NCBI GenBank assembly: GCA_037833965.1 | Contig: AP031353.1 | Coordinates: 20,834,501 to 20,898,500 of the forward strand | Reading direction: 5' to 3' | From: Marchantia polymorpha subsp. ruderalis | Lineage: Eukaryota > Streptophyta > Marchantiopsida > Marchantiales > Marchantiaceae | DNA: 64,000 nucleotides | Part shown: positions 50,443 to 61,678 of the stretch, piece by piece | Layout of the letters: every line of letters begins with the position of its first letter | Position numbering within the stretch: the first letter of the stretch is position 1 | Translations under genes and position numbers: made by a program | Notes under the pieces: generated by a model | What the model saw: only the letters and a program-made list of their open reading frames with translations | Told to the model about the DNA's origin: nothing | The model's database searches: none

Positions 50443-52063
50443 CTATTCGTCCTCCGGCTGAATAGCGTCCGGTTCTTCTTCCACCGAACAACAGGCAACG
50501 AATCCCACGAAATAATCGGATTCAGTGTCACTGGAATCTGATCGTGCGGCCAAATCACTGTCTACCCCCGATGTGTAACCCGCACTTGTCGAGGGGGTCT
50601 CTCCTTCATGTCGGACCTTGTTCCAGGGCACCGTGATGGTCTTGGTCGGCTCCGTAGGATGGGGAAACTTAAGGCGATGCCTACGCCAGTCACATCGTAC
50701 TTGTGCGCCATACAGCCACGGTCTCCCGAGCAGAACGTCATAGCCTTGCTTCAGCATCGGTTGAAGGATGATATAAGTCAACCGAAAGTCTGCACCACCG
50801 ATGATTGTTTTGACATTGCGTAGCATACCTACCGGCATTCTCCGCATCTGATTCGCTAACCTCAACACACGCCTCGAGGGTTCGTATTCACTGAACCCCA
50901 AGGCTCTTGCAGTGTACTCCGTCATTATGTTGACTCCTGATCCAGAGTCTACTGGTACCTTGCGTACACAACACCTTGCTATTTCCACATCGATCTCTGG
51001 TGGCCCTTGGTCTTCGCTGGCCACTTGGTACACCTGAGTGGCTTTGGTGGTGCGCGGCTTCCGCGGGCGTCGTAACGAAAGCATCAACATCCTTCGATAC
51101 GTCTTGTTGTCCTCAAGATGCTGGTTGAACATGATGTTCACTTGCCGATTCCCGAGATCTTCGACTAAGTCATAGTGGACGCGTCGGGTTGGAGACGACG
51201 CCCTGCGAGGTTCCAAAGTTGCTGCCATCTTCACACCAAAGGAGGGTGACAAGTCTTCCCGCGGTGGTTCCTTTTGGTTGCGGGTCGCTTCCTTCAACAA
51301 GTTCGTTACCTCCTCTCTGATATCCGGGGCATAGTCCCGTTTCAGCAAGCGTACTGGCTCATCCTCGACCGCTGTATGGGTGCGCACTGCTGGTGCGTCT
51401 CGCGTAATCGAAGGCTTTCGTGCAGGTCGCAAGTCGGACTTGCTAGATGCCTTCTCTTTCCCTTTTTTCGTCCGGTCGTCGGTTCTCCGTTCGTGCTTGC
51501 GTGTGTCGCGCTCTTGTTCCTTCGATTTCTTGGAACTACGAGTTTCGACTCGTGCGCACATAACTTCTTCCGCCGGCCATTCTTCGTCTTCGTCATTTCT
51601 GTCCGAACCTACTTCGACCTGGTTAACTTGGACGTCCTCCTTGGCAGGGGTGGTCACAAATCGTACCGTTGGCCGAGGAACTGGTGGCTGATCACACTCT
51701 GGCGCAGTATGCCCGGACTTCTTGCAGTTACTACATGTCGGCACATAACCGGTTTGCCTTTTGGGATGGGGGCACTGAGTGAGAAGTGTCCAACTTCTCC
51801 ACAATTATAACAAGCTCGCGGTGGCGGTGGGTCAAACGTCCCTGGAGGTGCCCTTCGCCTCACGGGTACCGTAGTGGCCCGATCTACCGGAATATACCGG
51901 GGGACCTGCATTGCTGTAACTGCAGTAGGGGCGGGGACCGACTGGACGGTGTAGGCTGTCTCTTCGCTCGCCTCTCCATAGTACTGGGGGTGTTCTCCAT
52001 AGTACGGTTGTGCCCACTCCACTGTGTTGACTGGATATGACGGACGGTTGGTAAGACACTCGG
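50443..52063 (-). pseudogene. gag-pro: Gag-protease of A5, 5'-deleted and frameshifted
   Basis: Starts within zinc knuckle 1 (only the last residues, 'ECLTNRPSYP') and runs to TAG 50445-50443, which is followed by CAA TTA as in the other copies. A one-base deletion near 51780, in 'GHFS(PQ)C' of knuckle 2, shifts the frame. Knuckle 3 and the protease DSGSG and LLGRPWLYG motifs remain. It is a different copy from A4, with its own amino-acid changes ('KKGKEKASS', 'RTHTAVEDE'). Confidence 0.87.
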
Positions 52064-52627
52064 TCGAATCCACAGGGACAGAGGAACACACAGGGTACAA
52101 AGTGTCACGTTTAACAGACTATTGAGGAGTTTGAATTCTCAGGCGACTGTCACTCCCAGAAATACTACAGGGGTTACCCTGAAGGCACCTGCTGCAGCGT
52201 AACCTGAATTTACAACCAAGGCTTACATGAAGTAGCAAAACTTCACTTTGGCATTTAGGGGAAAAATCCCGAAGGAGTACAATCAGAAACAAACACTCGA
52301 AGGTGTAGGGGCGAAACTATTCAAGTATCTAACTAGTCACTGGCTCTGAGCATCGGCAGTCACTCGCAGGTGCAGATCCGAACTACTCAAGTCTCTAACC
52401 AATGTACTAGCTCTGAACATTCGGCCGAAGGCCTTCAGCTACAAAATGCGGAACGCCAAGTGGTAGCTCCCCTTGCGTGGTGACAGACTTAAGGACACAA
52501 ACACGCAGGGAAAATGAGTTCCTGATCTGCACTTCCGAAATTGGGAAAGAACCCAAGGCAAAACGCCTTGAACTATTTTATACCTCCTAAATCCTAACTA
52601 GCACTACACTGCACTACGCTACACGCC
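52064..52627 (-). repeat. A3 LTR fragment (R-U5 and TATA part), minus strand
   Basis: Reverse complement of A LTR from near its 3' end back to just downstream of the U3 ORF. The segment between the two U5 direct repeats (about 410 bp in LTR1, with the GT run) is missing, joined at 'AGAAATACT'. TATAAAATA on the minus strand is at 52582-52574. It breaks at ACGCC (52623-52627), where the A2 solo LTR inserted. Confidence 0.87.
52623..52627. other. Target-site duplication ACGCC, left copy (A2 solo LTR)
   Basis: ACGCC directly precedes TGTAATAACCC and recurs at 62944-62948 directly after the other LTR end. Removing the insertion restores the A LTR sequence CTACACGCCTGCACGG. Confidence 0.9.
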
Positions 52628-52861
52628 TGTAATAACCCACCAAAGGCTAAAACTGCAGTATGGTGGTAAAAAGATCGAACCCACAGGGACAGAGGCAACA
52701 CACAGAGTAAAAGTGTCACGTTTAACAGACTTTTGTAGAGTTTGAATTCTAGGCGACTTTCACTCCCAGAAATACTGCAGTGCTCGACTCGGAGGCTCGA
52801 CTCGGAGGAGGAACTCAACTCGGAGGATGCTCGGAGGATGCACGGTACAGCGTGGTCACTC

Positions 52862-52862
<1 letters not shown>

Positions 52863-52894
<32 letters not shown>
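52863..52894 (+). repeat. (AC)16 microsatellite in A2 U5
   Basis: Equivalent on the opposite strand to the (GT)n run in the A LTR. Confidence 0.95.
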
Positions 52895-52896
<2 letters not shown>

Positions 52897-53384
52897 GAAA
52901 CTGGCAAAAAGCACAACTCGGAGGTCGGTCAGGGCCTCCGCTTCGGATTTCAGGAGGAAAGTGTCTCACAAGTTCACTCAGAGGTTCTGCAGGAAGTGCC
53001 TCCCACTCCGGCTTTTACTGCCCTTCCGCCAGGAACTAGCGGGGGTACCCGGACTGGACTTCTCACTTCGGAACGAAGCCTCTACGTACGCCGTGGACGT
53101 CACCCTCGACTATCACACAAAATGCAGGGAGTGCAGACCCGACTGAGAATTTACTGAAAACACGATCCAGTAACACACACACAACCTGAATTACAAACCA
53201 AGGTTTACACGAAGTAATGAAACTTCACATTGGCATTCAGGGGAAACTTCCCGTAGGAGTACAATCAGGATATGTCACTCGAAGGAGTAAGGGGGAACTG
53301 TTCAAGTATCTAACTCGCAGCCGGCTCTGAGCATCAGAAATCACCCGCAGGTGCAGATCCGCACTACTCAAGTCTCTAACCGGG

Positions 53385-53389
53385 TACTA
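53385..53389. other. Target-site duplication TACTA, left copy (A solo LTR)
   Basis: TACTA before TGTGGTACC, repeated at 58819-58823 after ATTACA. Joining the flanks gives 'CTAACCGGGTACTAGCTCTGAAC', matching the uninterrupted A3 LTR at about 52393-52415 apart from a few bases. Confidence 0.92.
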
Positions 53390-54617
53390 TGTGGTACCCC
53401 ACTTTTGGCAATTTTGAGGAAATTAAAACATTTTTGAAAAACAGTACCCTGGCAGCATTGTGAATAGCCTTCGGTACATCAAAACGGAGTGAATCCGGAA
53501 GATCGCGGGGATTCTCGAGGGATCTTGTAGAATCTGGGATTTGGGGTGCAGCAGTAGAAACAGACACCACCCTCCCTGCGAGCTCTGCAGTCAGGACCCC
53601 TACGAAGCAAGGCGCAAAACCCGGCTTCGGAGGTTGCGTCCGCGGCTGTAGGGAAACCCTCCATAATTAGTTCAACCCTCGGGCGCCTTGACCAAGTTAG
53701 GGTCCCGTTGGAAAGAGCTCGACGCACTGATTCCAACGAGCCCAAGAACGCCTGGAACGGATGAGGACTTAGGGAGTTATCATTATTGGAAGAAACGGAG
53801 GCGGTCGCCTATGGCGGAAAGAGTTCGCCACCGGCGCGAATTCCGCCTACGCGGAAGGGGGAATCAAGTTTTGTCCTATGCGCGGACGAAGGCGTTCGCC
53901 TGTGCACAGGCGAAGTAGGGTTAGGGGAGGCGCGAAGTCCGCCTACGCACAGGCGCTTCGACGTCGGCGGAAAATCCGCCTTGGGCCCTAGAAATGCGCC
54001 TTGTGAGGTAGAAAGTGTACGGCGCCTTCCGCGCCAGCGCAGCGCCGCGTACGTCGGAAGAGCCGCCAGAGTAATCAAATCGGTACGGACCATGCGGACG
54101 GAACGGGTGGATGCGCTCTTGGACGGACGGAGTTGCGGCGGCGGAAGCGCCGACGGAGAGACAAGGAACGGACAGACTGGACGAAGACGGCTGACCACGG
54201 TCAACGCCTTCCGCGCCAGCGCGACGCCGCGCACGGAATTCGCCTGCGCACAGGCGACCGCCTGTGCACAGGAGGATGTTCAAGTTCCGCGCCGGCGGAG
54301 AATCCGCCGAGGCTCCTGCCTGCGCACAGGCAGGAGTTGAACTTTTGTCCGACATGCGGACACACGCGTCAGGCAGAGGGGGATTGGCCGAGGGGCGGTA
54401 CGAACAAGTGTACCGCGCAAGGCGGAAAACTCGCCTTCGGCGCTACGCCCGCATGTCCGCGGGGTAATACGCTCGCGGAGTTCAAATCCGCCAATTCGAG
54501 CGTGAGAGTTTAATCGACGACGGCGGAGCGTGAAGCCGCGCGTGAGAGCGAAGACCGTTCCAGCGTACAGCCGGCGCGGCCATCAAGTGAGACGTTCTTC
54601 GCGAGCAAGAGCCGACC

Positions 54618-57600
54618 ATGACCTTCGACCGGGCGGCGGAGAACGTCCCATTCTTGAATTCGCGATTCCAATCTCTTGTGCGCGCTGCGCGCATCCATCT
54701 GCTGGCTGCGGAACATACTCGACGTCGTCGCACAGGAGATTTCTTGTTGATTGAGGGAGAAGTGAATGCGCGTGATTTGGAATTGAGGGCGATTAGAGTT
54801 TGCCAAGAGAGAAAGAAGCGCGGGCAGTGCGGAAGTAGAATGAGCGGGCGAGCGAACCCCAGGAACGCAATGACGAGACCGAGCAGATTGCGGATGGTGC
54901 CACTTCGCCTGCCACAGAACGGGCTGCGCGCTTTCGAGGAGCGCTTAATAGCAAGAAAGCTCGATTTCTTGCTATGGGGATGGAACTACATCTGTGCGAA
55001 TATGGTGCGCGAGTGGCTAGAGCCACAGGGACCACCCTCGCGCGGATTGCGTCCGCATGTTGATCGGTGGACAGTCCAAGATTGGGCGCAGGCGTTGGGA
55101 AGATGTGCGGGCATGCCAGGGCATCTCCTTTTCGACAGTGAGAGCATCAAGGTGACCAAGCAGGAAGAGGCGCAATTTGTGGAGCTGTTCAAGACCGGGA
55201 GGTCTACCAAGAATGGGTACAGGACCCGTGATTACAAGGATCGATTTCGCCGGACTTTGTCCGCGGCGCTGATGCAATTACTGCAGCCGCACCGCGCCTG
55301 CTACATCACATTGTGGCAGGTCTCTTTTGTGGAGTGCGTCATCGAGGGAACTCCAATTCACTGGCCGAGCATCCTGCACAGGGTGATGCGACAGCACGCG
55401 TTTGAGGAGAAGGGGGGAACTCTAAACCATCTTTATCCTTTCCTCATCAATTTTTATCGACAGCGGAATTGTTTGACAGCGGCGGAGCTTGAACATTTTC
55501 CGCCATTGTCCATCGACCATCCCGGGAAGTATGTGCGGGAGAATGAGGTCGACACTGATGCAGAGGAGTCACCGACTTCTACCCCGTCAAGACGGAGGGA
55601 CGAAGGGAGACACACTCCTGCAGCACGAGTGCCGCGGAAGCGGCGATGGAGGGAAGAGTCTGAAGAGGAGCAGCATCAAGAACCCTCTGCTCCCATTCGA
55701 CCGCGGCCGCTGTGCGAGCCATACAGCCGGCCGAAGCAGAAGGCACGCAGACTGGTGTTACCAGCCGACAGTGCAGACACGGCGACGATTGCGACGGAGA
55801 AAGGAAGTGCGTCGCCAGAGAGGCATGAGGAAGCGCGGACGACCGCAGGAGCGACGGGCCACGCTGCAACCTCGTCGGGAGAGAGGCCGCCTACGGGCCA
55901 AGGGCCTCCGGAGTTACCACGTGCGATGCGGACAGATGTTCCGTTTGCGCACGGACGAGCCTCCGCGGACGGACGAGCCTCCGCGGACCGGCGAACACAA
56001 GTGGACGTGGATCTACGCTTACGCGTGGGAAGGAGCAGTCCGCCTGTGCACAGGCGCTCACCTGTGCACAGGTCGCCTGTGCACAGGTCGCTTGTGCACA
56101 GGTCGCCTGTGCACAGGACATCTCCACACGTGCCGCCTGTGCACAGGCAAGAATCACCCCCGTTCCAACGTAGGAAGGGGAAGGAGCCGGCGGAAGAACC
56201 GCCTACGAGACACCGGCCCTCGGGGCCAGACCCTCCGGCGCACCACGCGCCGCAATTTGCGCCTTCGGCGCCAGGGCCTTCGAGCAGAGGAGATACGAGC
56301 AGGGAGCGTGCGGAGACCGCACCATCGGCGGGAAGTCCGCCGATAGATGCGCCTTCGGCGGTAGGGCCTATAGGCCAAGGAACATCGGGCGAGCGGCCCC
56401 CGGCCATGTCGCCTTCGGCGATAGATGTCCGCGGCGCTACGCCTGCGGCGGACAAGGCGCCGGCAATTGCGCCTGCGCACGGGCCGGGCACAGCCCCCAC
56501 GGACCGATCAAGGGAGCAGCAACAGACGATGGAGCGGAGTGACTGTCCGCGGGATGAAATTTCGATGCGCGATGCGCAATCAAACCCCGCGCAGCCACCC
56601 TCCGCTCGATCGCCTTCGGCGGCGGGCGACGGCGGCAGAGAGGACGCGGTAGACAACCAACAAGCGAGCGACGGGGATGCCGCACGGGTACATTCGCCTT
56701 CCGCCTTAGACATTTTGGCGACGAGCAGCGAGGCTGCAGCCGTGCCTTCGCAGGCAGCACACGTCAACGACGTGCAGCCCCACTCGGGGCAGTCGCCGAC
56801 GCAATCAATGGCGACTGAAATTCTCCACTCGGATGATTACGACGGGGGCTCCACGGAAGAAATGTCAGGAGCAGAAGACACCGAGGAGGAGGAGGAGGAG
56901 ATTGTTGGAGCGCCGGCGGCGGCGCTCTCTGAGCAGGTGATTCCGTTGCTGAGGTACTTGGATCGCAAGGTCGATAAATACGCCGACCCACTCCAGCCGG
57001 GATCTTACATCGAATTAGTGCGCAGGTGGACTCGCACTAAAGTCCACACCAGCAAGCTATTAGCTAGAGTGGACCAGGAGTTGAGGGAATTGAAGGAGAA
57101 GCATGCATGCTTGTGGGGTCAGTACAAACTTAATCAGAAATTCTACAAGCACTCCGAGAAGATGAAGGATGAGAAACTGGACGAGCTCACCAAGGAGCAG
57201 GTGAAGGTCAAGGAAGCACTCATTTCTGAGCAGGCCTTGAATCGGATTTTGTCAGAGGAGCTCGTGCGACAGACGCGGTTGTTGGAACAATGTCAGCTCG
57301 CACGGCCGGCGGATGAAGAGTTAATCCGCAGGTTACAGTCACAGTGTGGCGAATTGAGAGCGCAACGTGCTGAAGCCGAATCGCAATTAGTGATTATTGA
57401 AGAGGATCGCAGGAAGGAGGCGGATCGCACGAAGGTGGAGACGGCGAGGCGTGTCGCCCACTGTCTCAAGGGCTACGCCCACTGGGAAGTGAAGGCGCAG
57501 GAGAAACTCACACTACGTGAGTTTGAATTGCGCGCTGCCGGGTTGTTGTCAGGCGACAGTAGGAGTCGGCGGAAGGTAGCAAAGAAGCTCGATGCCTTTC

Positions 57601-57788
57601 TGTCGAAGGCACAGGATACCATGTCCGCCCTCGAAGTGGAGGTGTCCGCGGCGTTGCAGCGTTTGGGACTGCGCAGTCGAGCGGATGATTGGCAGGGTAG
57701 GGAGTTAGTGCGCGGCAGTCGGCCGCGCAGGAGACGTAGTACAGGTTCCGCGGAGTGTAGTGTAGCGTGGTTCCGTGCAGGCGTGTAG
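54618..57788 (+). CDS. LTR (U3)-encoded protein of unknown function, intact in a solo LTR
   Basis: 1056 codons, eleven more than the array copies, with the same domain order. The extra length comes mainly from the PVHR repeat: six CCTGTGCACAGG-type units (56041-56150) against four in LTR1. Many scattered substitutions are present but no stop or frameshift, although no gag-pol remains beside it. Without the internal region it could only be expressed from a promoter within or upstream of U3; none is obvious. Function unknown; the long likely coiled coil (about residues 820-1020) suggests self-association. Confidence 0.8.
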   Translation: MTFDRAAENVPFLNSRFQSLVRAARIHLLAAEHTRRRRTGDFLLIEGEVNARDLELRAIRVCQERKKRGQCGSRMSGRANPRNAMTRPSRLRMVPLRLPQNGLRAFEERLIARKLDFLLWGWNYICANMVREWLEPQGPPSRGLRPHVDRWTVQDWAQALGRCAGMPGHLLFDSESIKVTKQEEAQFVELFKTGRSTKNGYRTRDYKDRFRRTLSAALMQLLQPHRACYITLWQVSFVECVIEGTPIHWPSILHRVMRQHAFEEKGGTLNHLYPFLINFYRQRNCLTAAELEHFPPLSIDHPGKYVRENEVDTDAEESPTSTPSRRRDEGRHTPAARVPRKRRWREESEEEQHQEPSAPIRPRPLCEPYSRPKQKARRLVLPADSADTATIATEKGSASPERHEEARTTAGATGHAATSSGERPPTGQGPPELPRAMRTDVPFAHGRASADGRASADRRTQVDVDLRLRVGRSSPPVHRRSPVHRSPVHRSLVHRSPVHRTSPHVPPVHRQESPPFQRRKGKEPAEEPPTRHRPSGPDPPAHHAPQFAPSAPGPSSRGDTSRERAETAPSAGSPPIDAPSAVGPIGQGTSGERPPAMSPSAIDVRGATPAADKAPAIAPAHGPGTAPTDRSREQQQTMERSDCPRDEISMRDAQSNPAQPPSARSPSAAGDGGREDAVDNQQASDGDAARVHSPSALDILATSSEAAAVPSQAAHVNDVQPHSGQSPTQSMATEILHSDDYDGGSTEEMSGAEDTEEEEEEIVGAPAAALSEQVIPLLRYLDRKVDKYADPLQPGSYIELVRRWTRTKVHTSKLLARVDQELRELKEKHACLWGQYKLNQKFYKHSEKMKDEKLDELTKEQVKVKEALISEQALNRILSEELVRQTRLLEQCQLARPADEELIRRLQSQCGELRAQRAEAESQLVIIEEDRRKEADRTKVETARRVAHCLKGYAHWEVKAQEKLTLREFELRAAGLLSGDSRSRRKVAKKLDAFLSKAQDTMSALEVEVSAALQRLGLRSRADDWQGRELVRGSRPRRRRSTGSAECSVAWFRAGV

Positions 57789-57839
57789 CGTAGTGCAGTG
57801 TAGCGTAGTGCAGTGTAGTGCTAGGTAGGACTTAGAAGG

Positions 57840-57848
57840 TATAAAATA
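57840..57848 (+). promoter_or_regulatory. TATA box of the solo LTR
   Basis: TATAAAATA, 51 bp after the U3 ORF stop; a GTAGCGTAGTGCAGT-type repeat makes the gap longer than in LTR1. The promoter may still fire into flanking A2 sequence. Confidence 0.75.
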
Positions 57849-58818
57849 GTTCCAGGCGTTTTGCCTGGGGTTCTTTCCCATCAGAAGTGCAGATCAGGAA
57901 CCCATTTCCTTTGCGTGTTTGTGTCCTTGAGTTCTGTCACCACGCACGAGGAGTTACAACTTAGCGTTCCGCATTTTGTAGCTGAAGGCCTTCGGCCGAA
58001 TGTTCAGAGCTAGTACATTGGTTAGAGACTTGAGTAGTTCGGAACTGCACCTGCGGGTGACTGCCGATGCTTAGAGTCAGTGACTAGTTAGATACTTGAA
58101 CAGTTTCGCCCCTACACCTTCGAGTGTTTCTTTCTGATTGTACTCCTTGGGATTTTTCCCCTGAATGCCAAAGTGAAGTTTTGCTACTTCGTGTAAGCCT
58201 TGGTTGTAAATTCAGGTTACGCTGCAGCAGGTGCCTTGAGGGTAACCCCTGTAGTATTTCTGGGAATGACAAGCGCCTGAGAATTCAAACTCTTCAATAG
58301 ACTGTTGTTGTGTTACTGGAATGTTTCTCCGTGAGTCCTTCAGTGCGGACCTGTGTTCTCTGCGCGTTTTGTGAGTTGAGAGTGTTGTTCACCGCGTAGG
58401 AGTGACTTCGATCCGAAGTAGGCAGTCCAAACCGGGTTTCCTACACTAGCGGCAAGCTAGTGGGAGTGTTGTAAAAGCCGGAGTTGGAAGTCACTGCCCG
58501 CAGCTTTGCCGAGTGTGCTCGCGAGAGACTTCCCCCCCTGAAATCTTGAGTAGAGGTCCTAACGGATCTCTGGGTTGTGTTTCTGTAGTTTCAGGTGTGT
58601 GTGTGTGTGTGTGTGTGTGTTACGCTGCACTGTGCGACCTCCGAGTGCGCTCCGAGTGGACACTTGCAGTATTTCTGGGAGTGACAGTTGCCTGAGAATT
58701 CAAACTCCTCAATAGTCTGTTAAAACGTGACACTTTGTACCCTGTGTGTTCCTCTGTCCCTGTGGGTTCGACCTTTCTACCACTATATTGCAGTTTTAGC
58801 CTTTAGTGGGTTATTACA

Positions 58819-58823
58819 TACTA
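58819..58823. other. Target-site duplication TACTA, right copy (A solo LTR)
   Basis: Directly follows the LTR end ATTACA; partner of 53385-53389. Confidence 0.92.
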
Positions 58824-58993
58824 GCTCTGAACATTCAGCCGAAGGCCTTCAACTACAACATACGGTAACTTCGCTATGCTGCAGCTTCTCTACGTGGTGC
58901 CAGGACCAAAATGCACAAACACGCCAAGAAAGTGAGTTCCTGATCTGCACTTCCGAAACTGGAAGAGTCCCAAGGCAAAACGCCTTGATCTAC

Positions 58994-58999
58994 TTTATA
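58994..58999 (-). promoter_or_regulatory. A2 LTR TATA box
   Basis: Minus strand TATAAA, just downstream of the A2 U3 ORF, as in the A LTR. Confidence 0.65.
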
Positions 59000-59032
59000 C
59001 TCTCAAAAGATCCTAATTAGCACTACGCTATC

Positions 59033-61678
59033 CTAGCTACCACTCGCAGCATCTGCGCGAAACCAAACTACTCTACTGCACTCAGCAGATCCGGTGCTGC
59101 GCCTCCTGCGCGCCGGACTGCTCCGCTTACTATCTCTACCTTGCCAGTCTTCCGACCGGCTGCGTAACCCCAGGCGTCGGAGCGCTGTGGTGACTTCCGA
59201 CTGCAAGTGCGCCATAGTGTCGCGCGCACCCGACAAGAAGGTTTCTAATTTTCTCGCCACTCGCCGCCGACTCCGACTGTCACCTTCCGTCAATGCCGCC
59301 GCCCGAAGCTCGAACTCCCGGAGTGTAATCCTCTCTTGAGCTGCCACCTCCCTATGGGCGTATCCTTTTAGACAACGAGTCACCTGTGCCGCCAACTCTC
59401 CTCGCGCCCTGCAGCTGCTCTCCACCTCGGCCAGCTGCATTTCTAATCCCGCACGTTGTGCCCTCAAATCCGAGCACTCGGATTGCAAGTTGCACAACAA
59501 CTCCTCATCCTCCTTGCGGGCCCTTTGACTTTCTTCTAAGGCGCGCGTCTAGCGCGCAAGCTCGGCTGCTAGGACTTTGTTCTGTCTCCGCTCCTCCTGC
59601 AGTTCCGACTCGATCTTTGCCCGTATTAGTTCGGCATCCGCCTGACTTTTCGTCGCCGCATCCTCCCTCTGCTGCTGCAAGGCTTGGTATAGCTTCTGTG
59701 TGACCGCCAGGTGTTGTCGGAGGGCGGTGTTCCTATCCACATATACTTGGCACCTAGAGGCCCACCTTGCCACCTTGCTCCTCGTCCTTCTCCTGATAGT
59801 CTCCACATAAGACTGCGGTTTTAAAGCACTTGCGTATTTGGATGTCTTGCGATCCAGATATCGCAGGAGTGGAACTATCTGTTCGCACAGCACCCCTGTT
59901 GGCGTTTTCTGCACCGAATCCGCTTCTTGCTCTTCCGAGCTCGTCTCATCCTCAGTCTCGAGGATTTCAGTCGCCACCGAATCCCTTGGCGACTCCCTGG
60001 AACTGTGGCGCGCAGCAGCTTCCGCTGCGACTGCTGCTCCACTGCCTGCTAAAATATCCAGGGCAGTGGGAGATCCCACTGCTTGAGCCCCTGTTCCGGC
60101 TCGATCTTCGGTTTGTGAAGGGGTCGACGCCGCAGTGACTTTTGTCACTCTTGCACCGCCCGCTTCTGCTGCTTGCCCTTCCGGCGCAATCTGCGCAGAA
60201 GGTGTCCTTGTTGCGGGTGCGTCCGCCGAAGGCGTCCGCACACTCGTCGTTGGCCCCATCCGTCTCGCAGTCGGCGAATCCGGCTGACTCTCTGTTGTCC
60301 GACTCGCAGTCGGCCGACCAGCAGTTGTCCGACTGGGAGTCGGATACACCCTGCGCGTCTTGACTCCACTTGGCCTGCTTGTTGGTGGCGTTCTTCCAGA
60401 AGTGCCTTCCGCCGAAGACGACCCTCTGAGGATTGTTGGCTCGTCAGCCAAACTCTCTTCTGCTTCCGGCCTGCTATCCGGTTCAACGCGCCGTCCAGTT
60501 GGCCTTCCTTCCGCTTGTCGACCTTCAGTCATCCGACTCGCAGTCGGCCGGCTGTCAGTCCGTCCATCTCCTCCCGAAGGCCGTGGTGCCTTCTAAGCAG
60601 AGGTATCTGCCGTCTTCCCTAGGATCTGTGCTATTATCTCTTCTTGTGTGGGATTCCGCCGGGTCGGAGTTCGCCTGGTCTCCTCAGTAATAGTTGGCAT
60701 TTTGCGTGCCCTCTGTTTTGGTCGACTGTGAGGCTCGGGGGTGGGCCGACCACGAGTCGGCGCAGCTGGCACTTCCGGCTGCCTGTCCTCAGGTCTCTCA
60801 TCCCACTTCCGCTTTCGCGGAATGCGCTCACTTCGACGTTCTTCTGCTGCTCTTGCTGGAGCCGGAGCCGGAGGCGTACTGGCAGGTTCCTCGTCCGGAT
60901 CCGTGTCTACTTCGGCCTCCCTCGAATATCTACCTGGATAAGTCCGGGTCAGCTGCGGAAACCGAGTTTTCTCAGCATTCGTCAAACATCCCATCGCCCG
61001 GTAAAACACAATTAAGTAAGGCGATAGATGATTGAGGGTTCCTCCCCTCTCTTCTTGCGCATGTTGGCGCGTCACCTTCCACAGGAGCCGTGCCCAATGC
61101 ACCGGAGCTCCTGACAACACTAGCTCCACAAACTCTACCTGCCAACCATGCATGTAGGCGGTCTTGGTCGGCTGCAATATCTGCAGCAATGCCGTCGCGA
61201 CATTTCTCCGCAATCGATCCTTGTAATCCCGTGTCCGGAAACCGTTCTTGGGATGTCTGGCAACTTTGAAGAGCTCATTGTAAGAGACTTCTTCCTCCTG
61301 GGACACCTTCACGCTATCGGCCTCGAAGAGGAGATCCCCTTCCTCGCCGGCACACCTGCCCAACACCTGCGCCCAATTGCAAATGTCCCATCTCTCTGGG
61401 TGTGGGCGAAATCCGCGAGAAGGCTTGTGTCTCTCTTGCAGATACTCGCGCACCATCTCCGGACATGTCCAATTCCACCCCCATAGGAGAAAATCGAGCT
61501 TCAGCCTCAACAACACATCTTGAAATGCGCGTAGACCGATCTGCGGCATCCTGAGTGGAGAAACTCGCAGCTGGGGAACCTTCGACATTGCGTTGCCTGC
61601 ACACACAAACGTTCTCCCTTTCGCTCGCTCTCTCACACTCGCCACTGCGCGTCGGTCACTCAAGCACTGACTGCTCAC
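59033..61678 (-). pseudogene. Diverged homologue of the U3-encoded protein in the A2 LTR, two in-frame stops
   Basis: One continuous frame of about 882 codons from ATG 61678, broken only by TAG at 60595-60593 and TAG at 59551-59549; no frameshift. It is clearly homologous to the A LTR protein: N-terminal blocks FLLWGWN, LGRCAG, RTRDYKDR, RQHA.EE.GGTLNHLSP and EVDTD; the block 'PLLRYLDRK..KYA'; and the C-terminal blocks CLKGYAH.EV.AQE, LREFELRAA, GDSRSRR and RRRRSTGSAECS. The central Pro/Ser-rich part is shorter and not alignable and lacks the PVHR repeat. Conservation at both ends with a free centre is what selection on the protein would leave. The two stops indicate recent loss in this copy. 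Confidence 0.85.

Larger units (their letters stand above)
53390..58818 (+). repeat. Solo LTR of element A (5429 bp) nested in the A2 solo LTR
   Basis: Full-length LTR from TGTGGTACC to GGGTTATTACA with TACTA on both sides and no internal region, so it arose by LTR-LTR recombination after insertion. This defines the LTR ends independently of the array. It has more substitutions and small indels from LTR1 than LTR2 or LTR3 do. The U3 ORF is intact (54618-57788). Non-coding U3 53390-54617 has the shared module (about 53710-53775) and the CCTGTGCACAGG palindromes. Confidence 0.95.
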
